A DNA stretch of 64,000 nt from Streptomyces sp. TRM68416 (GTDB lineage Bacteria; Actinomycetota; Actinomycetes; Streptomycetales; Streptomycetaceae): NCBI RefSeq assembly GCF_014596915.1, contig NZ_JACVWU010000020.1, positions 1 through 64,000 of the forward strand, written 5' to 3'. The notes beneath the pieces are model-generated. The model was given only the letters and a program-made list of their open reading frames with translations, ran no database searches and had not been told where the DNA came from. Position numbers and translations under genes: made by a program. Shown one piece after another: positions 7,487-17,004 of this stretch; within the stretch, counting starts at the first letter, position 1, and each line of letters begins with the position of its first letter.

Positions 7487-8296
7487 ATCCAAGAGCGTGA
7501 GTCGTTCGAACCGGAAGCCACCCGTCGGGCGGCCGACGTCGCCGAGAGCTCCCGGGCCAACCGGGGCTGGTGGGACCGGAACGCGGACGAGTACCAGGTC
7601 GAACACGGCACCTTCCTCGGCGACGACCGCTTCGTGTGGGGTCCCGAGGGTCTGGACGAGGTGGAGGCCGAGCTGCTCGGCCCGCCGGAGGAGCTGAAGG
7701 GCAAGGACGTCCTGGAGATCGGCGCGGGCGCGGCCCAGTGCGCGCGCTGGCTGGCCGCGCAGGGCGCCCGGCCCGTCGCCCTGGACATCTCGCACCGCCA
7801 GCTCCAGCACGCGCTGCGCATCGGCGGCTCGTTCCCCCTGGTGTGCGCCGACGCCGGCGCCCTCCCCTTCGCCGACGGCTCCTTCGACCTGGCGTGCTCG
7901 GCGTACGGGGCGCTCCCCTTCGTCGCCGACCCGGCGCTGGTGCTGAAGGAGGTGCGCCGGGTGCTGCGCCCCGGCGGCCGCTTCGTCTTCTCCGTCACCC
8001 ACCCCATCCGCTGGGCCTTCCCGGACGAGCCCGGCCCGGAGGGGCTGAGCGTCTCCGGCTCCTACTTCGACCGCACGCCGTACGTCGAGCAGGACGACCA
8101 GGGCCGGGCGGTGTACGTCGAGCACCACCGAACCCTCGGCGACCGGGTCCGGGACGTGGTCTCGGGCGGCTTCCGCCTGCTCGACCTGGTCGAGCCGGAG
8201 TGGCCGGCCTGGAACACCTCCGAGTGGGGCGGCTGGTCCCCTCTGCGCGGGAACCTGATCCCGGGGACGGCGATCTTCGTCTGCGTACGAGACTGA
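7487..8296 (+). CDS. Class I SAM-dependent methyltransferase
   Basis: A Rossmann-fold methyltransferase. The SAM-binding motif I is DVLEIGAGAAQCARWL, followed by the acidic VALDISHRQLQHAL, motif II CADAGALPFADGSFDLACS and motif III VRRVLRPGGRFVFSV. The substrate is unknown; SPLRGNLIPGTAIFV is the characteristic C-terminus. The first ATG/GTG in frame is GTG 7634, yet coding-like, G/C-ending codons and a coherent sequence (SSRANRGWWDRNADEYQVEHG) continue upstream to about 7470 without any ATG, GTG or TTG. The real start may therefore be ATC at 7484 or 7487 (AGGGAG just upstream) or ACG at 7469 or 7472 (GGAGGGA at 7457-7463). The coordinate given is a best guess. It ends 4 bp before hrpB. Confidence 0.85.
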   Translation: MQERESFEPEATRRAADVAESSRANRGWWDRNADEYQVEHGTFLGDDRFVWGPEGLDEVEAELLGPPEELKGKDVLEIGAGAAQCARWLAAQGARPVALDISHRQLQHALRIGGSFPLVCADAGALPFADGSFDLACSAYGALPFVADPALVLKEVRRVLRPGGRFVFSVTHPIRWAFPDEPGPEGLSVSGSYFDRTPYVEQDDQGRAVYVEHHRTLGDRVRDVVSGGFRLLDLVEPEWPAWNTSEWGGWSPLRGNLIPGTAIFVCVRD

Positions 8297-8300
8297 GCGT

Positions 8301-10805
8301 GTGATCCGTTACGACGCCCTGGACGCCCTTCCCGTACGCAGTGCCCTTCCCGGGCTGACCGACGCCCTGGAGGGAGCCGGTGCGGCGGTCCTCGTGGCGC
8401 CGCCGGGCACGGGCAAGACCACCCTCGTCCCCCTGGCGCTCGCGGGGCTGCTGGGCGGTGACGTGCCCGCCCGGCGGGTCGTCGTGGCGGAGCCGCGCCG
8501 GACCGCCGCCCGCGCCGCGGCCCGGCGGATGGCGTGGCTGCTGGGCGAGAAGGTCGGCGAGAGCGTCGGGTACACCGTCCGCGGGGAGCGGGTCGTCGGG
8601 CGGCACGCGCGCGTGGAGGTTGTCACGACGGGTGTGCTGGTGCAGCGCCTCCAGCGCGACCAGGAGCTGGCCGGTGTGGACGTCGTGGTCCTCGACGAGT
8701 GTCACGAGCGGCATCTGGACGCGGACACGGCGGCGGCCTTCCTGTGGGACGTACGGCAGGCGCTGCGGCCCGAGCTGCGGCTGGTGGCCGCTTCGGCGAC
8801 GACCGACGCGGAGGGCTGGGCGCGGCTGCTGGGCGGGGCGCCGGTGGTGGAGGCGGCGGGAGTGTCGCATCCGGTGGAGGTCGTGTGGGCGCCGCCGGCC
8901 CGCCCCGTACGGCCGCCGCACGGCATGCGTGTGGATCCGGCGCTGCTGGCGCATGTGGCGTCGGTGGTGCGGCGGGCGCTGGCCGAGCGGGAGGGGGACG
9001 TGCTGTGCTTCCTGCCCGGCGTCGGGGAGATCGCGCGGGTGGCGGGTCAGCTGGGCGACCTGGGCGGGGTGGAGGTGCTCCAGGTGCACGGCCGAGCCCC
9101 GGCTGCCGTGCAGGACGCGGTGCTGTCGGCCGGTGACCGGCGCCGGGTGGTGCTGGCGACTTCCGTGGCCGAGTCCTCGCTGACGGTTCCCGGGGTCCGG
9201 GTGGTCGTGGACTCGGGGCTGGCGCGGGAGCCTCGTGTCGACCACGCGCGCGGACTGAGCGCGCTGACCACGGTACGGGCCTCGCAGGCGGCGGCGCGGC
9301 AGCGGGCGGGGCGGGCCGGGCGTGAGGCGCCGGGGGCGGTGTACCGCTGCTGGTCGGAGGCGGAGGACGTGCGGCTGCCGCGTTTCCCGTCCCCGGAGAT
9401 CAAGGTGGCGGACCTGACGGCGTTCGCGTTGCAGGCGGCCTGCTGGGGAGATCCGTCGGCCTCGGGTCTGGCGCTGCTGGACGCGCCGCCGGCGGGCGCG
9501 ATGGCGGCTGCCCGCGCGGTGCTGTCGGCGATCGGGGCGGTGGACGAGTCGGGGCAGGCGACCGACCGGGGAGCGCGACTGGCCGGGCTCGGCCTGCACC
9601 CGCGCCTGGGGCGGGCTCTGCTGGACGCCTCCGGTGGCGGGGCGGAGGTCGTGGCCCTGCTGTCGGAGGAGGCGCCTCGGGAGTACGGCGACGATCTGGC
9701 GGCCGCGCTGCGTGCGGCTCGGCGTGGGGGTGATGCGTACTCGGGCCGGTGGCGGGCGGAGGTGCGGCGGCTGAAGGGGGTCGGCGGGGAGGCGGTTTCC
9801 GGAGGTTCCGGAGCGGGGGATGACGCGCTGGCCGGAACCGTCGCCGCACTGGCGTTTCCCGAGCGGGTCGGCAAGGTCGAGGGCGGGTCGGTGCTGATGG
9901 CCTCCGGGACGCGGGCCGAGCTGCGCGAGGGCTCGCCTTTGCGCGGGGCGCCCTGGCTGGCGGTCGCCGTGGCGGACCGTCCGGTGGGCAAGGGGCACGC
10001 GCGCGTGCAGCTCGCCGCGGTGGTGGACGAGGAGACGGCCCGCAAGGCTGCCGCCCCTCTCCACTCCGAGGGCGAGGAGGTCCACTGGGCGGACGGGGAC
10101 GTGACCGCACGCCGGGTGGAACGCCTGGGCGCGATCGAACTGACCGTACGCCCCCTGCGGGACCCCGACCCCGCCCTCGTACGAACTGCGCTGTTGGAAG
10201 GGCTGCGGCAGGAAGGGCTGGGTCTGTTGCGTTGGTCGCCGGAGGCGGTCGTACTGCGGCAGCGGCTGGCGTTTCTGCGGATGCGGTTGGGCGCCCCTTG
10301 GCCCGATGTGTCCGACGACGCGCTCCACGCGCGCGTGGAGGAGTGGCTGGAGCCGGAGCTGAGCCGGGCGCGGCGGCGGAGCGATCTGGGGCGGATCGAC
10401 GCGGGGGCCGGCCTCGGCCGCCTGCTGCCCTGGTCCTCCGGGGACGCGGCACGGCTGGACGAACTGGCACCCGAGCGGCTGACCGTCCCCAGTGGGTCCA
10501 GAATCCGAATCGACTACAGCGACCCCGAACAGCCCGTCCTCGCCGTGAAGCTGCAGGAGATGTTCGGGCTGCACGAGTCTCCGACGGTGGCGGGGCTGCC
10601 GGTGCTGGTACACCTGCTGTCCCCGGCGGGGCGCCCCGCGGCAGTCACCGCCGACCTCGCGTCCTTCTGGCGGGACGGGTACCGGGGCGTGCGGGCGGAA
10701 CTCCGGGGGCGGTACCCGAAGCACCCGTGGCCCGAGGATCCGACGACGGCCGAGCCCACACGCCATACGGCGGCCCGGGCTCGGCGTCAGGGGGGCGGGA
10801 GCTGA
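8301..10805 (+). CDS. hrpB: ATP-dependent RNA helicase HrpB
   Basis: A DEAH-type superfamily 2 helicase of 834 residues, the usual HrpB length. Visible motifs are the P-loop APPGTGKTT (about 33-41), EPRRTAARAAARRMA (Ia), DECHERHLD (Walker B, 132-140), SATTDAEGWARLLG (III), DVLCFLPGVGEI, ATSVAESSLTVPGV and the QRAGRAGREAPG motif VI. HrpB-specific sequence follows to the C-terminus (PVLAVKLQEMFGLHESPTV and SPAGRPAAVTADLASFW). The biological role of HrpB is poorly defined in bacteria. The start is GTG 8301, 4 bp after the methyltransferase stop, so the two are probably cotranscribed. The last 19 bp overlap the convergent caspase gene. Confidence 0.95.
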   Translation: MIRYDALDALPVRSALPGLTDALEGAGAAVLVAPPGTGKTTLVPLALAGLLGGDVPARRVVVAEPRRTAARAAARRMAWLLGEKVGESVGYTVRGERVVGRHARVEVVTTGVLVQRLQRDQELAGVDVVVLDECHERHLDADTAAAFLWDVRQALRPELRLVAASATTDAEGWARLLGGAPVVEAAGVSHPVEVVWAPPARPVRPPHGMRVDPALLAHVASVVRRALAEREGDVLCFLPGVGEIARVAGQLGDLGGVEVLQVHGRAPAAVQDAVLSAGDRRRVVLATSVAESSLTVPGVRVVVDSGLAREPRVDHARGLSALTTVRASQAAARQRAGRAGREAPGAVYRCWSEAEDVRLPRFPSPEIKVADLTAFALQAACWGDPSASGLALLDAPPAGAMAAARAVLSAIGAVDESGQATDRGARLAGLGLHPRLGRALLDASGGGAEVVALLSEEAPREYGDDLAAALRAARRGGDAYSGRWRAEVRRLKGVGGEAVSGGSGAGDDALAGTVAALAFPERVGKVEGGSVLMASGTRAELREGSPLRGAPWLAVAVADRPVGKGHARVQLAAVVDEETARKAAAPLHSEGEEVHWADGDVTARRVERLGAIELTVRPLRDPDPALVRTALLEGLRQEGLGLLRWSPEAVVLRQRLAFLRMRLGAPWPDVSDDALHARVEEWLEPELSRARRRSDLGRIDAGAGLGRLLPWSSGDAARLDELAPERLTVPSGSRIRIDYSDPEQPVLAVKLQEMFGLHESPTVAGLPVLVHLLSPAGRPAAVTADLASFWRDGYRGVRAELRGRYPKHPWPEDPTTAEPTRHTAARARRQGGGS

Positions 10806-13800
10806 AGGGCGAAGAGGCCGTTGGCGGTGGCTACGCCTATGACCTGGTCGTCCACGGGGGCCACGGACCAGATTTCCGAGCCGACGTAGACGTCTCCTAC
10901 GGGGGTGGCGGAGCCCGGTGCGAACAGCAGGAGTCGTTCGTCCCGGGTGACGGCTACCAGGACGTCACGGGTGCCGACGAAGATCAGGTCGGTGATGTGC
11001 ACGGCTGGGAGCTTCCAACCCTCCACGCGTCGGGGTTCGGCGAGGTCCTCGACGAGCAGTGATCCGCGGTCCTGGTCGCTCAGGTACGCAACGGAGGCTC
11101 TCCCCCGCCATTTGCCGAGGTCCAGGGCGCCTATGGATCTGTCCTCAAGGGGAATGGGATTCCCCCGCCGGACAGTGCTCTCTTCCGGGTAGCGGAAGAC
11201 GGACACGACTCTCCTCGCTGTGATGAGCGGCCTCTGTACGTGGCACAGCCAAAGGACTCCTCCGGCTTCCACCGTGCGGAGGTCCGTGTCCCAGAGCGAA
11301 GCGTCTCCGGTCCACCGCTGGACCTCCTTGCCCTGGAGGTCCCACAGCACCACGGCCGCCCCTTTGTCCTTCACCCCGGCGAGCAGCCTACGCCCGCCCG
11401 AGCGAACGACGGTCAGGTGGGAGACGTTCGCACTCCTGCTCCCGTCGAGCCGGATCCGGCTCCCGCCGTCGGTGTCCAGCACCCTGGCCGCACATCTGGA
11501 CAGGGTGCCACCCAGCGTGTCATGGAGCACCGGCGGCAGATCAGCGTCGGCGGTCCGGCCCAGCCAGTACGGTGCGCCATGGAACGCGCCCACTTGTCGG
11601 CCGGTGTACGCATCGTGGAACCTGACCCCCGCACCGCCGACAGCCAGCACCCGCTTGCCCTCGAACCGCGCGGCGACGCAGTGCGTTCCCAGACCTCGAT
11701 GCACCCTGCGCGGCTTGCCTGCGGACTGTCCGATGCTCACGTCCCATACCCGCACGCCTCGGCCGTTGCCCACCGTCACCAGTTCCGTCCTGCCGGTCGG
11801 CGCCAGTGCCACCGCACACGCCTTGGTCGCGCCGCCTGTCGGTACACGGGCGGGCGGGCCGCCGTCAGGGGTTTGCAGCTCAAGAACGACGTCCAGGTCC
11901 CGGACGCACCACGTGGTGGCGCCGTCTCCTGCCACGAACGCCCGCACCTCATCGGTCGTTCCCGGGGAGTACCATTCCGTCACATCCGGGGCATGCCGAA
12001 GGTGTTTGTCCTTGTAGGACTCGAACCGGCGGTACTTGGCCGTAGTTGCCACGTGGACCGCGCCGCGCAGCACGGCGAGCGCCAGCACCTTGGGGCCGCG
12101 GCCCTTGAACCGATACCGGCGCGCGACGGACCAGTCGTGATGGGGGTCGAGCCACCAGGTGATCACACGACAGGGACGTCCGGAGTCGAGGACGTAGCGA
12201 TCCCTCTGTCCCACGGCGGCAGCCAGAACCATCTGTCCATCCCGCCGCCCGAGCGCCACCTGGACCGTCTCGGTGCCCTCCGGTTCCGGCAGCTCACCGA
12301 CCCGGGCGAGTTCCCGGCCCGTGAAGCCGTCCACCAGCCGCACCACGCTCGCCTCGCCGACCGCGACGACACAGGTGCCGTCCCACTCAGCCGCGGTCAC
12401 CGCGTGCGCCGAGGCCGTCGTGTCCAGTCTCGGGCCCAGCGGCAGGCCCGTCTGCACGTCCATGACCAGGATGCCTCGCGCCGGACGTTCACACCGCACA
12501 AGCAGCCAGGGCTCTTCGGTATCGCCACAGGCAGCGATCGCCACCGGCGACACGGTCGGCGGCAGCGAGAACCCAGCCAGTTCCTCCCCGGTCGCCGAAT
12601 CCCACACCCGTAGCCTTCCCCGCTCCTCAAGGGTCACGATCACCTCCCGCCCGTCCCGCTTGGCCACGACGACATCGCTGACCATCGCCTCCGGGTCCCC
12701 CAACGCCCGATAGGAAGCCGAAGCCGCAGTCATCCACAGCACCTGCCAGGGGCGGTCGGGGAACCGGGACATGATCGCCTTCGTAAGCGACTGCGCGTTC
12801 TCCTGCAGCGCCGCCATCTGAAGCTGAGCCGCCCGAGCCTCCACGCCCAGCCGCCGCGAAGCCAGAATCGGCGCGCAGCGCAGATACGCCGCACGGGCGG
12901 CCACGGACTCCGGCCGGGACACCGCAGGCAGGGCCCGCTGCAAGGCGACCGGCTCGGCGGTCAGCAGGAACTGTGGATCCAGGACCAGTTCGTCCAGCAG
13001 GCCCGCGCGAGCCGCGTGCGTGGCCGCGTGTGCCTTGAGGTAAGGGTCCGCGAGGCTCCAGTCGCGCACCCCCTTCTCCACCGGCACCAGCTCCAGCAGC
13101 GCCTCCGCGATCCGCTCTCCCGTCCCCGGGGCCGCCTGCTCGCGCAGTGCGTCCGCGAAGGACTCGTGGTACAGGCGATACACGGACCGGCCCGCCGCGT
13201 CCGTGTCCTCCACGATCAGCTCGGTGAGTTCGCCGTCCGCCGACAGCGCCCGCCGGATCTCCTCGGGGCTGACCGGGGCGCCCAGCACCGCTGTGGCCAT
13301 TGCCTGCCACACGCCCGTCGCGGGTACGCCCTGGCCCTCGGCGAATGCCAGGGGCGTGAGGAGGGCGCGGGCGCGTTCCTCCTGGCGGGGCATGCGTTCG
13401 CGCAGGGCCCAGCCGAAGGCGGCCTCGACACCTGGACGGGCGATCTGCTGGGTGAGGGTGGGGAGTTGGCGCTCCCAGCCCTCCGCCGCCGTGTCCAGGG
13501 GGTGCGCCCTGCGCGCCAGCGGACGGGCTATCAGGCGGGCGCACAGGTAGTTGTCACCCGCCCGTGCGGACACCGCCTCCGCCACCGGAGCCGCCGACTC
13601 CGCCGTATACGGGCCGCTCGAACCCTCCCCGTCCGGCGCCAGCAGCAGCTTGCGGGCGTACCGTTCGATGTCGCCGGGGCCCAGCCAGCGGGGGTCGGCC
13701 AGGTCGATCCGGGTGAAGGACGGTCCCAGCGCGTCCGCGACGTGCGGGCGGGCGCCCACCAGGAGGCGTACGCAGGGTACTTCGGCCAGTTCGCGCAGGA

Positions 13801-15070
13801 ACGAGCGGGCGATGGCCTGGGGTTCCTCGTCCGCCCCGGCCGTGCCCGCCTCGTCCAGCGCGTCCACGAGGACGACGAGCCGTTCCGTGCGCTCGCCGAG
13901 CGCCGCCAGCAGGTCGCGTCGCCCGGCCCCCGGCAGGCCCGCCGCGTCGGCCACTCCGGCGACGATGTCGTCCAGCAGCTTGTGCCGGGCGTGGATCGCG
14001 GTGTCGATGCCGGAGGCGGGGGCAGGAACCGAAGGGTCCACGTCGTCCAGGGCGGCCCTCGCCCGTGGGTCCGACAGCAGCAACAGCCGCCCGAGCAGGG
14101 ACGACTTGCCCACCCCCGCGCCACCGGTGACCAGCACGCTGCGCCCCAGGTCCGGCGAGCCGTCGTCCAGCCATGCCGTCAGCTCGCGCAGCACAGCCGC
14201 GCGCCCGGTGAAGTACGACGCCGTCCCCGTCGTGACGTCGCTTCCCCGCCCCCGTGGGTCGAAGTGACTGGCCCGTTCCTCCTGGCGTCGTCGGGCCTCG
14301 CTGCTCAGCAGCCACACCCGTTGTTCCGCCAGGTCGAGCCCCGTCGGAGTGCCCGGCGCATAGCGCGGGTTGGGGAAGAAGGGGGTCTCGCCGTCCGCGA
14401 TCAGGGTGCCGTGGACGGCTTTCTGGTGTTCGCCGCGGGTGCGCAGGGTGCCGTTGATGTGCTGGACGATGTCGCCCAGGTGCAGATGGCGTTGGTGCGG
14501 GCCGCCGAGGAGAGGGTCGGCCACCGCGTCGCGCAGTGCCGTGGCGAACGCCCCGTCCGTAGCCAGGTCCTGGGGTCTCGCCGCCGCGATGTAGGAGAAG
14601 TCCGTCATCCGGCCGGCGTCCACCGCGGGTGAGGCCAGGCTTCCGGCGAGGGCGCGCAGCGCATCCACGGCGCCCTGCCCGGCGTAGCACGTGTCGAGGA
14701 TGAGGAGGATTCGCGTCAGGCCGTTCTCCGCCAGGATCTCCACGATCCGTTCCGACTCGACGGCGGAGCTGCGCAGTTGACCGGACTCGCTGTCACGGCA
14801 CATCAGGAAGTGGCCCTTGTCATCGCGCTCGCCGTGGCCGGTGTAGTAGAGGACGACGACGTCCTCGCTGCGGTCGGCGCGGCGGGCCCAGTCGGCGAGG
14901 CCGCGTCTGAGGCCGTCGGCGGTGGGGTTGTGCAGGCGGTCGCCGTCCTCGTAGCCGAGGGTGCGGAACACCTCGGCGACGATGTCCATGTCCGGCAACG
15001 CGCGGGGCAGCGGGGGCAGTTCGTGGTCGTAGGAGTCGGTGCCGCTGACGACCACCGTGCGGCGGGTCAT
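10787..15070 (-). CDS. Caspase-like protease fused to STAND NTPase and beta-propeller
   Basis: A 1427-residue multidomain protein. Residues 1-240 are a caspase/C14 protease domain with the catalytic pair His79 in VVLYYTGHGE and Cys128 in LLILDTCYAG. Residues about 285-560 are an AAA/STAND NTPase with P-loop GGAGVGKS (316-323) and Walker B LVVLVDALDEAG (399-410). A helical region follows (about 560-780), and the C-terminal 640 residues are WD40-like beta-propeller repeats (RLRVWDSATGEELAG, GVRVWDVSIG, AAVVLWDLQGKEVQRW). Sensor, switch and protease in one chain is the plan of conflict/programmed-death proteins, in which the propeller senses and the caspase acts. The ATG overlaps the stop of the hydrolase gene (ATGA), so the two are translationally coupled. 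The signal sensed and the cleaved target are unknown. Confidence 0.92.
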   Translation of the reverse strand: MTRRTVVVSGTDSYDHELPPLPRALPDMDIVAEVFRTLGYEDGDRLHNPTADGLRRGLADWARRADRSEDVVVLYYTGHGERDDKGHFLMCRDSESGQLRSSAVESERIVEILAENGLTRILLILDTCYAGQGAVDALRALAGSLASPAVDAGRMTDFSYIAAARPQDLATDGAFATALRDAVADPLLGGPHQRHLHLGDIVQHINGTLRTRGEHQKAVHGTLIADGETPFFPNPRYAPGTPTGLDLAEQRVWLLSSEARRRQEERASHFDPRGRGSDVTTGTASYFTGRAAVLRELTAWLDDGSPDLGRSVLVTGGAGVGKSSLLGRLLLLSDPRARAALDDVDPSVPAPASGIDTAIHARHKLLDDIVAGVADAAGLPGAGRRDLLAALGERTERLVVLVDALDEAGTAGADEEPQAIARSFLRELAEVPCVRLLVGARPHVADALGPSFTRIDLADPRWLGPGDIERYARKLLLAPDGEGSSGPYTAESAAPVAEAVSARAGDNYLCARLIARPLARRAHPLDTAAEGWERQLPTLTQQIARPGVEAAFGWALRERMPRQEERARALLTPLAFAEGQGVPATGVWQAMATAVLGAPVSPEEIRRALSADGELTELIVEDTDAAGRSVYRLYHESFADALREQAAPGTGERIAEALLELVPVEKGVRDWSLADPYLKAHAATHAARAGLLDELVLDPQFLLTAEPVALQRALPAVSRPESVAARAAYLRCAPILASRRLGVEARAAQLQMAALQENAQSLTKAIMSRFPDRPWQVLWMTAASASYRALGDPEAMVSDVVVAKRDGREVIVTLEERGRLRVWDSATGEELAGFSLPPTVSPVAIAACGDTEEPWLLVRCERPARGILVMDVQTGLPLGPRLDTTASAHAVTAAEWDGTCVVAVGEASVVRLVDGFTGRELARVGELPEPEGTETVQVALGRRDGQMVLAAAVGQRDRYVLDSGRPCRVITWWLDPHHDWSVARRYRFKGRGPKVLALAVLRGAVHVATTAKYRRFESYKDKHLRHAPDVTEWYSPGTTDEVRAFVAGDGATTWCVRDLDVVLELQTPDGGPPARVPTGGATKACAVALAPTGRTELVTVGNGRGVRVWDVSIGQSAGKPRRVHRGLGTHCVAARFEGKRVLAVGGAGVRFHDAYTGRQVGAFHGAPYWLGRTADADLPPVLHDTLGGTLSRCAARVLDTDGGSRIRLDGSRSANVSHLTVVRSGGRRLLAGVKDKGAAVVLWDLQGKEVQRWTGDASLWDTDLRTVEAGGVLWLCHVQRPLITARRVVSVFRYPEESTVRRGNPIPLEDRSIGALDLGKWRGRASVAYLSDQDRGSLLVEDLAEPRRVEGWKLPAVHITDLIFVGTRDVLVAVTRDERLLLFAPGSATPVGDVYVGSEIWSVAPVDDQVIGVATANGLFALQLPPP

Positions 15071-15918
15071 GGCAGGAGTCCGGCGGCCACGGCCGCTCCG
15101 GTGGGCGCGGCGGTGAGGTGGGGGACGAGGTCGTGGGCGTGGCTGCCGTTGTCGATCAGTACGTCGACCACGGCCTGGCCGTCGGGGGTCGTGAAGAGCG
15201 GGGAGAGTTGCTTGGTGAGGGCGACGACGTCCGCCCGGTCGCAGATGTTGGTCCAGTCGCGCAGGCCGGGGGGCCAGGTGGCGCTGGGGCGCAGGCGGTC
15301 CAGGACCAGGCGGGGGATGCCGAGCGGGGAGCCGAGGGTCACCAGGGCGCGCACCGGCCACTCGGGGTGCGCGCACAGGGCCTCGTAGGCGATGACGCTG
15401 CCGAGGGAGTGGGCGACCAGGACCCTGGTGTCGTCGGTGACGGATTCCGCGACGCTGCGCTGGACGCGTGCGCGGGTCTCGTCGTCGGTGAGGTAGTGGC
15501 GGACCTGCTTGAGGATGCCGATGAGGAAGCGGTCGGTGAAGCGGGAGGGCAGGAGGCGGCTGATCGCGTGCAGGGCGCGTTGCACGGTCTGCGGGGTCGC
15601 GGCCTTGGTGGTCCCGGCGGGGGCCGGTGGGGGTACTCGGTCGGGGGCGATACGGGCCGCCTCCTGCCACATGGCCATCAGCAGCTCGGTCTCGAAGCCG
15701 TCGGTCACATCGTGGTGGGTCCAGGCGTGGCTGTCGCTCTTCGCGCCCGGGGGACGGAACCAGTGGCCGTAGAAGGCCACTTCGATGTCCGTCGGCCTGA
15801 GCTGCGGGGCGCCGGCGACCTTCATGCCGTCCAGCAGTGCCGGTGCCACTCCCCCGTGCAGGGTGTGCGGTCCGAGGTACTGCTTCCCGATGCCGTGTAC
15901 GACGACGACCTTGGCCAT
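15067..15918 (-). CDS. Alpha/beta hydrolase coupled to the caspase-NTPase gene
   Basis: A 283-residue alpha/beta-hydrolase fold protein, probably a lipase or esterase. VVVVHGIGKQYLG is the strand-turn holding the oxyanion hole, LVAHSLGSVIAYEAL carries the nucleophile elbow (Ser171 in H-S-L-G), NICDRADVVALTKQLSP could supply the Asp, and NGSHAHDLVPHL the His. No signal peptide or membrane helix is present, so it acts in the cytosol. The start is ATG 15918, with GGAGG 8 nt upstream, rather than a longer frame from 15951. Its stop overlaps the start of the caspase gene in ATGA, implying stoichiometric synthesis. It may be an effector released or activated by the caspase; this is inference. Confidence 0.85.
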   Translation of the reverse strand: MAKVVVVHGIGKQYLGPHTLHGGVAPALLDGMKVAGAPQLRPTDIEVAFYGHWFRPPGAKSDSHAWTHHDVTDGFETELLMAMWQEAARIAPDRVPPPAPAGTTKAATPQTVQRALHAISRLLPSRFTDRFLIGILKQVRHYLTDDETRARVQRSVAESVTDDTRVLVAHSLGSVIAYEALCAHPEWPVRALVTLGSPLGIPRLVLDRLRPSATWPPGLRDWTNICDRADVVALTKQLSPLFTTPDGQAVVDVLIDNGSHAHDLVPHLTAAPTGAAVAAGLLP

Positions 15919-15990
15919 GGCGGCGGCCTCCCCCGATGCTGCGTACGTCATGCGGGATCGTACAACTCGGGGGTGGCTCGGGGGCCGGGC

Positions 15991-16983
15991 TCAGGCGTTG
16001 ACGGGTTCCGTCGTGGTGGCCTGCGCCGGGGTGGGGTCCCCGGGGCGGCGGTTGCGGGCCTCCAGGTAGAGGGCCAGGGAGAGCAGGAGGATGCCGAGGG
16101 CCAGGAAGCCCCAGGGGAGGTACGAGGTCATCAGGAGGATGAGGGTGCGGTTGGTCTTGACCAGGTCGACCGTGTGCTCGATGTAGTCCTCGCGCATCTT
16201 CACGTGGCCGGCGAACGCCGTGACCTTGTCGCGGTCCCCGAGGAGGGTGCCGCCGCGCAGTTCCTCCTTGTGGATCTCCTCGCCGTAGACGGGGGCGCCG
16301 GTGAGGGGTTCCACCCAGAACCTGCGGACCGTGGTGTACCAGCGCGTCGTGCCGGTGTCGGCGAGCACCTCCGGGGTGATGCCCTCGACCGGGAGGGTCT
16401 TGGGGTACTTCACCTTCGTCCAGGGGACGGTCTGCTCGAAGTAGTAGACCTCCAGGCCGCGGAAGTCCTGGGTGCCCTTGTAGTGGATGGGGGCGGAGGT
16501 GCGGGTCTGGGCGTCGAAGTACTCGTAGTCCCGTTTCTCGGTCAGGAACGGCCACTTGAACTCGATGCCCTCGCGCCGCACGGGGTCGCCGTCGACCGAT
16601 TCGCCGGGGGCGTGGACGGGGTCCTGGGTGTGGGCGTCGAAGATGTAGCGCTCGGGGATCCTGGAGACCATCTTCCCGTCGGGGCCCTCGACGTAGGACA
16701 GGCCGTCCCAGACGACCACGTCCCGGCCTGTCGTCCTCTCGATCCGCTCGGAGGCCTCCACGTTGCCCTTGAGGGTCTGCACGATGGTGACCTTGGGGAC
16801 CTTGCGGGCCCGCATCGTGCCGTAGTCGAGGAGGGTGGCGTTCCTGGCCTCCAGGACCATGTCCTGGTACTCGTTGGCGGGGACCTTGGCCAGGCGCGGG
16901 AAGGCGTACCAGCGCAGCATCGGGGACAGCGTCGCGAAGAACACGGCGAAGGCGAGCAGGATCAGACTGGCCTTGCGGCGCAT
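15991..16983 (-). CDS. DUF3068 (PorA-like) membrane-anchored protein
   Basis: A 330-residue protein with an N-terminal signal anchor (LILLAFAVFFATLSPMLRWY), a large extracytoplasmic beta-rich domain containing repeated WEP/VYGEEIH-type segments, and a C-terminal membrane helix (YLPWGFLALGILLLSLALYL). This is the actinobacterial DUF3068 layout, sometimes labelled PorA family; function is unestablished. The SPW_0924-like gene lies just upstream on the same strand, while the hydrolase gene begins 72 bp downstream. Confidence 0.85.
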   Translation of the reverse strand: MRRKASLILLAFAVFFATLSPMLRWYAFPRLAKVPANEYQDMVLEARNATLLDYGTMRARKVPKVTIVQTLKGNVEASERIERTTGRDVVVWDGLSYVEGPDGKMVSRIPERYIFDAHTQDPVHAPGESVDGDPVRREGIEFKWPFLTEKRDYEYFDAQTRTSAPIHYKGTQDFRGLEVYYFEQTVPWTKVKYPKTLPVEGITPEVLADTGTTRWYTTVRRFWVEPLTGAPVYGEEIHKEELRGGTLLGDRDKVTAFAGHVKMREDYIEHTVDLVKTNRTLILLMTSYLPWGFLALGILLLSLALYLEARNRRPGDPTPAQATTTEPVNA

Positions 16984-17004
16984 CTCGGCCTCCCTCCCGG
17001 GCGG

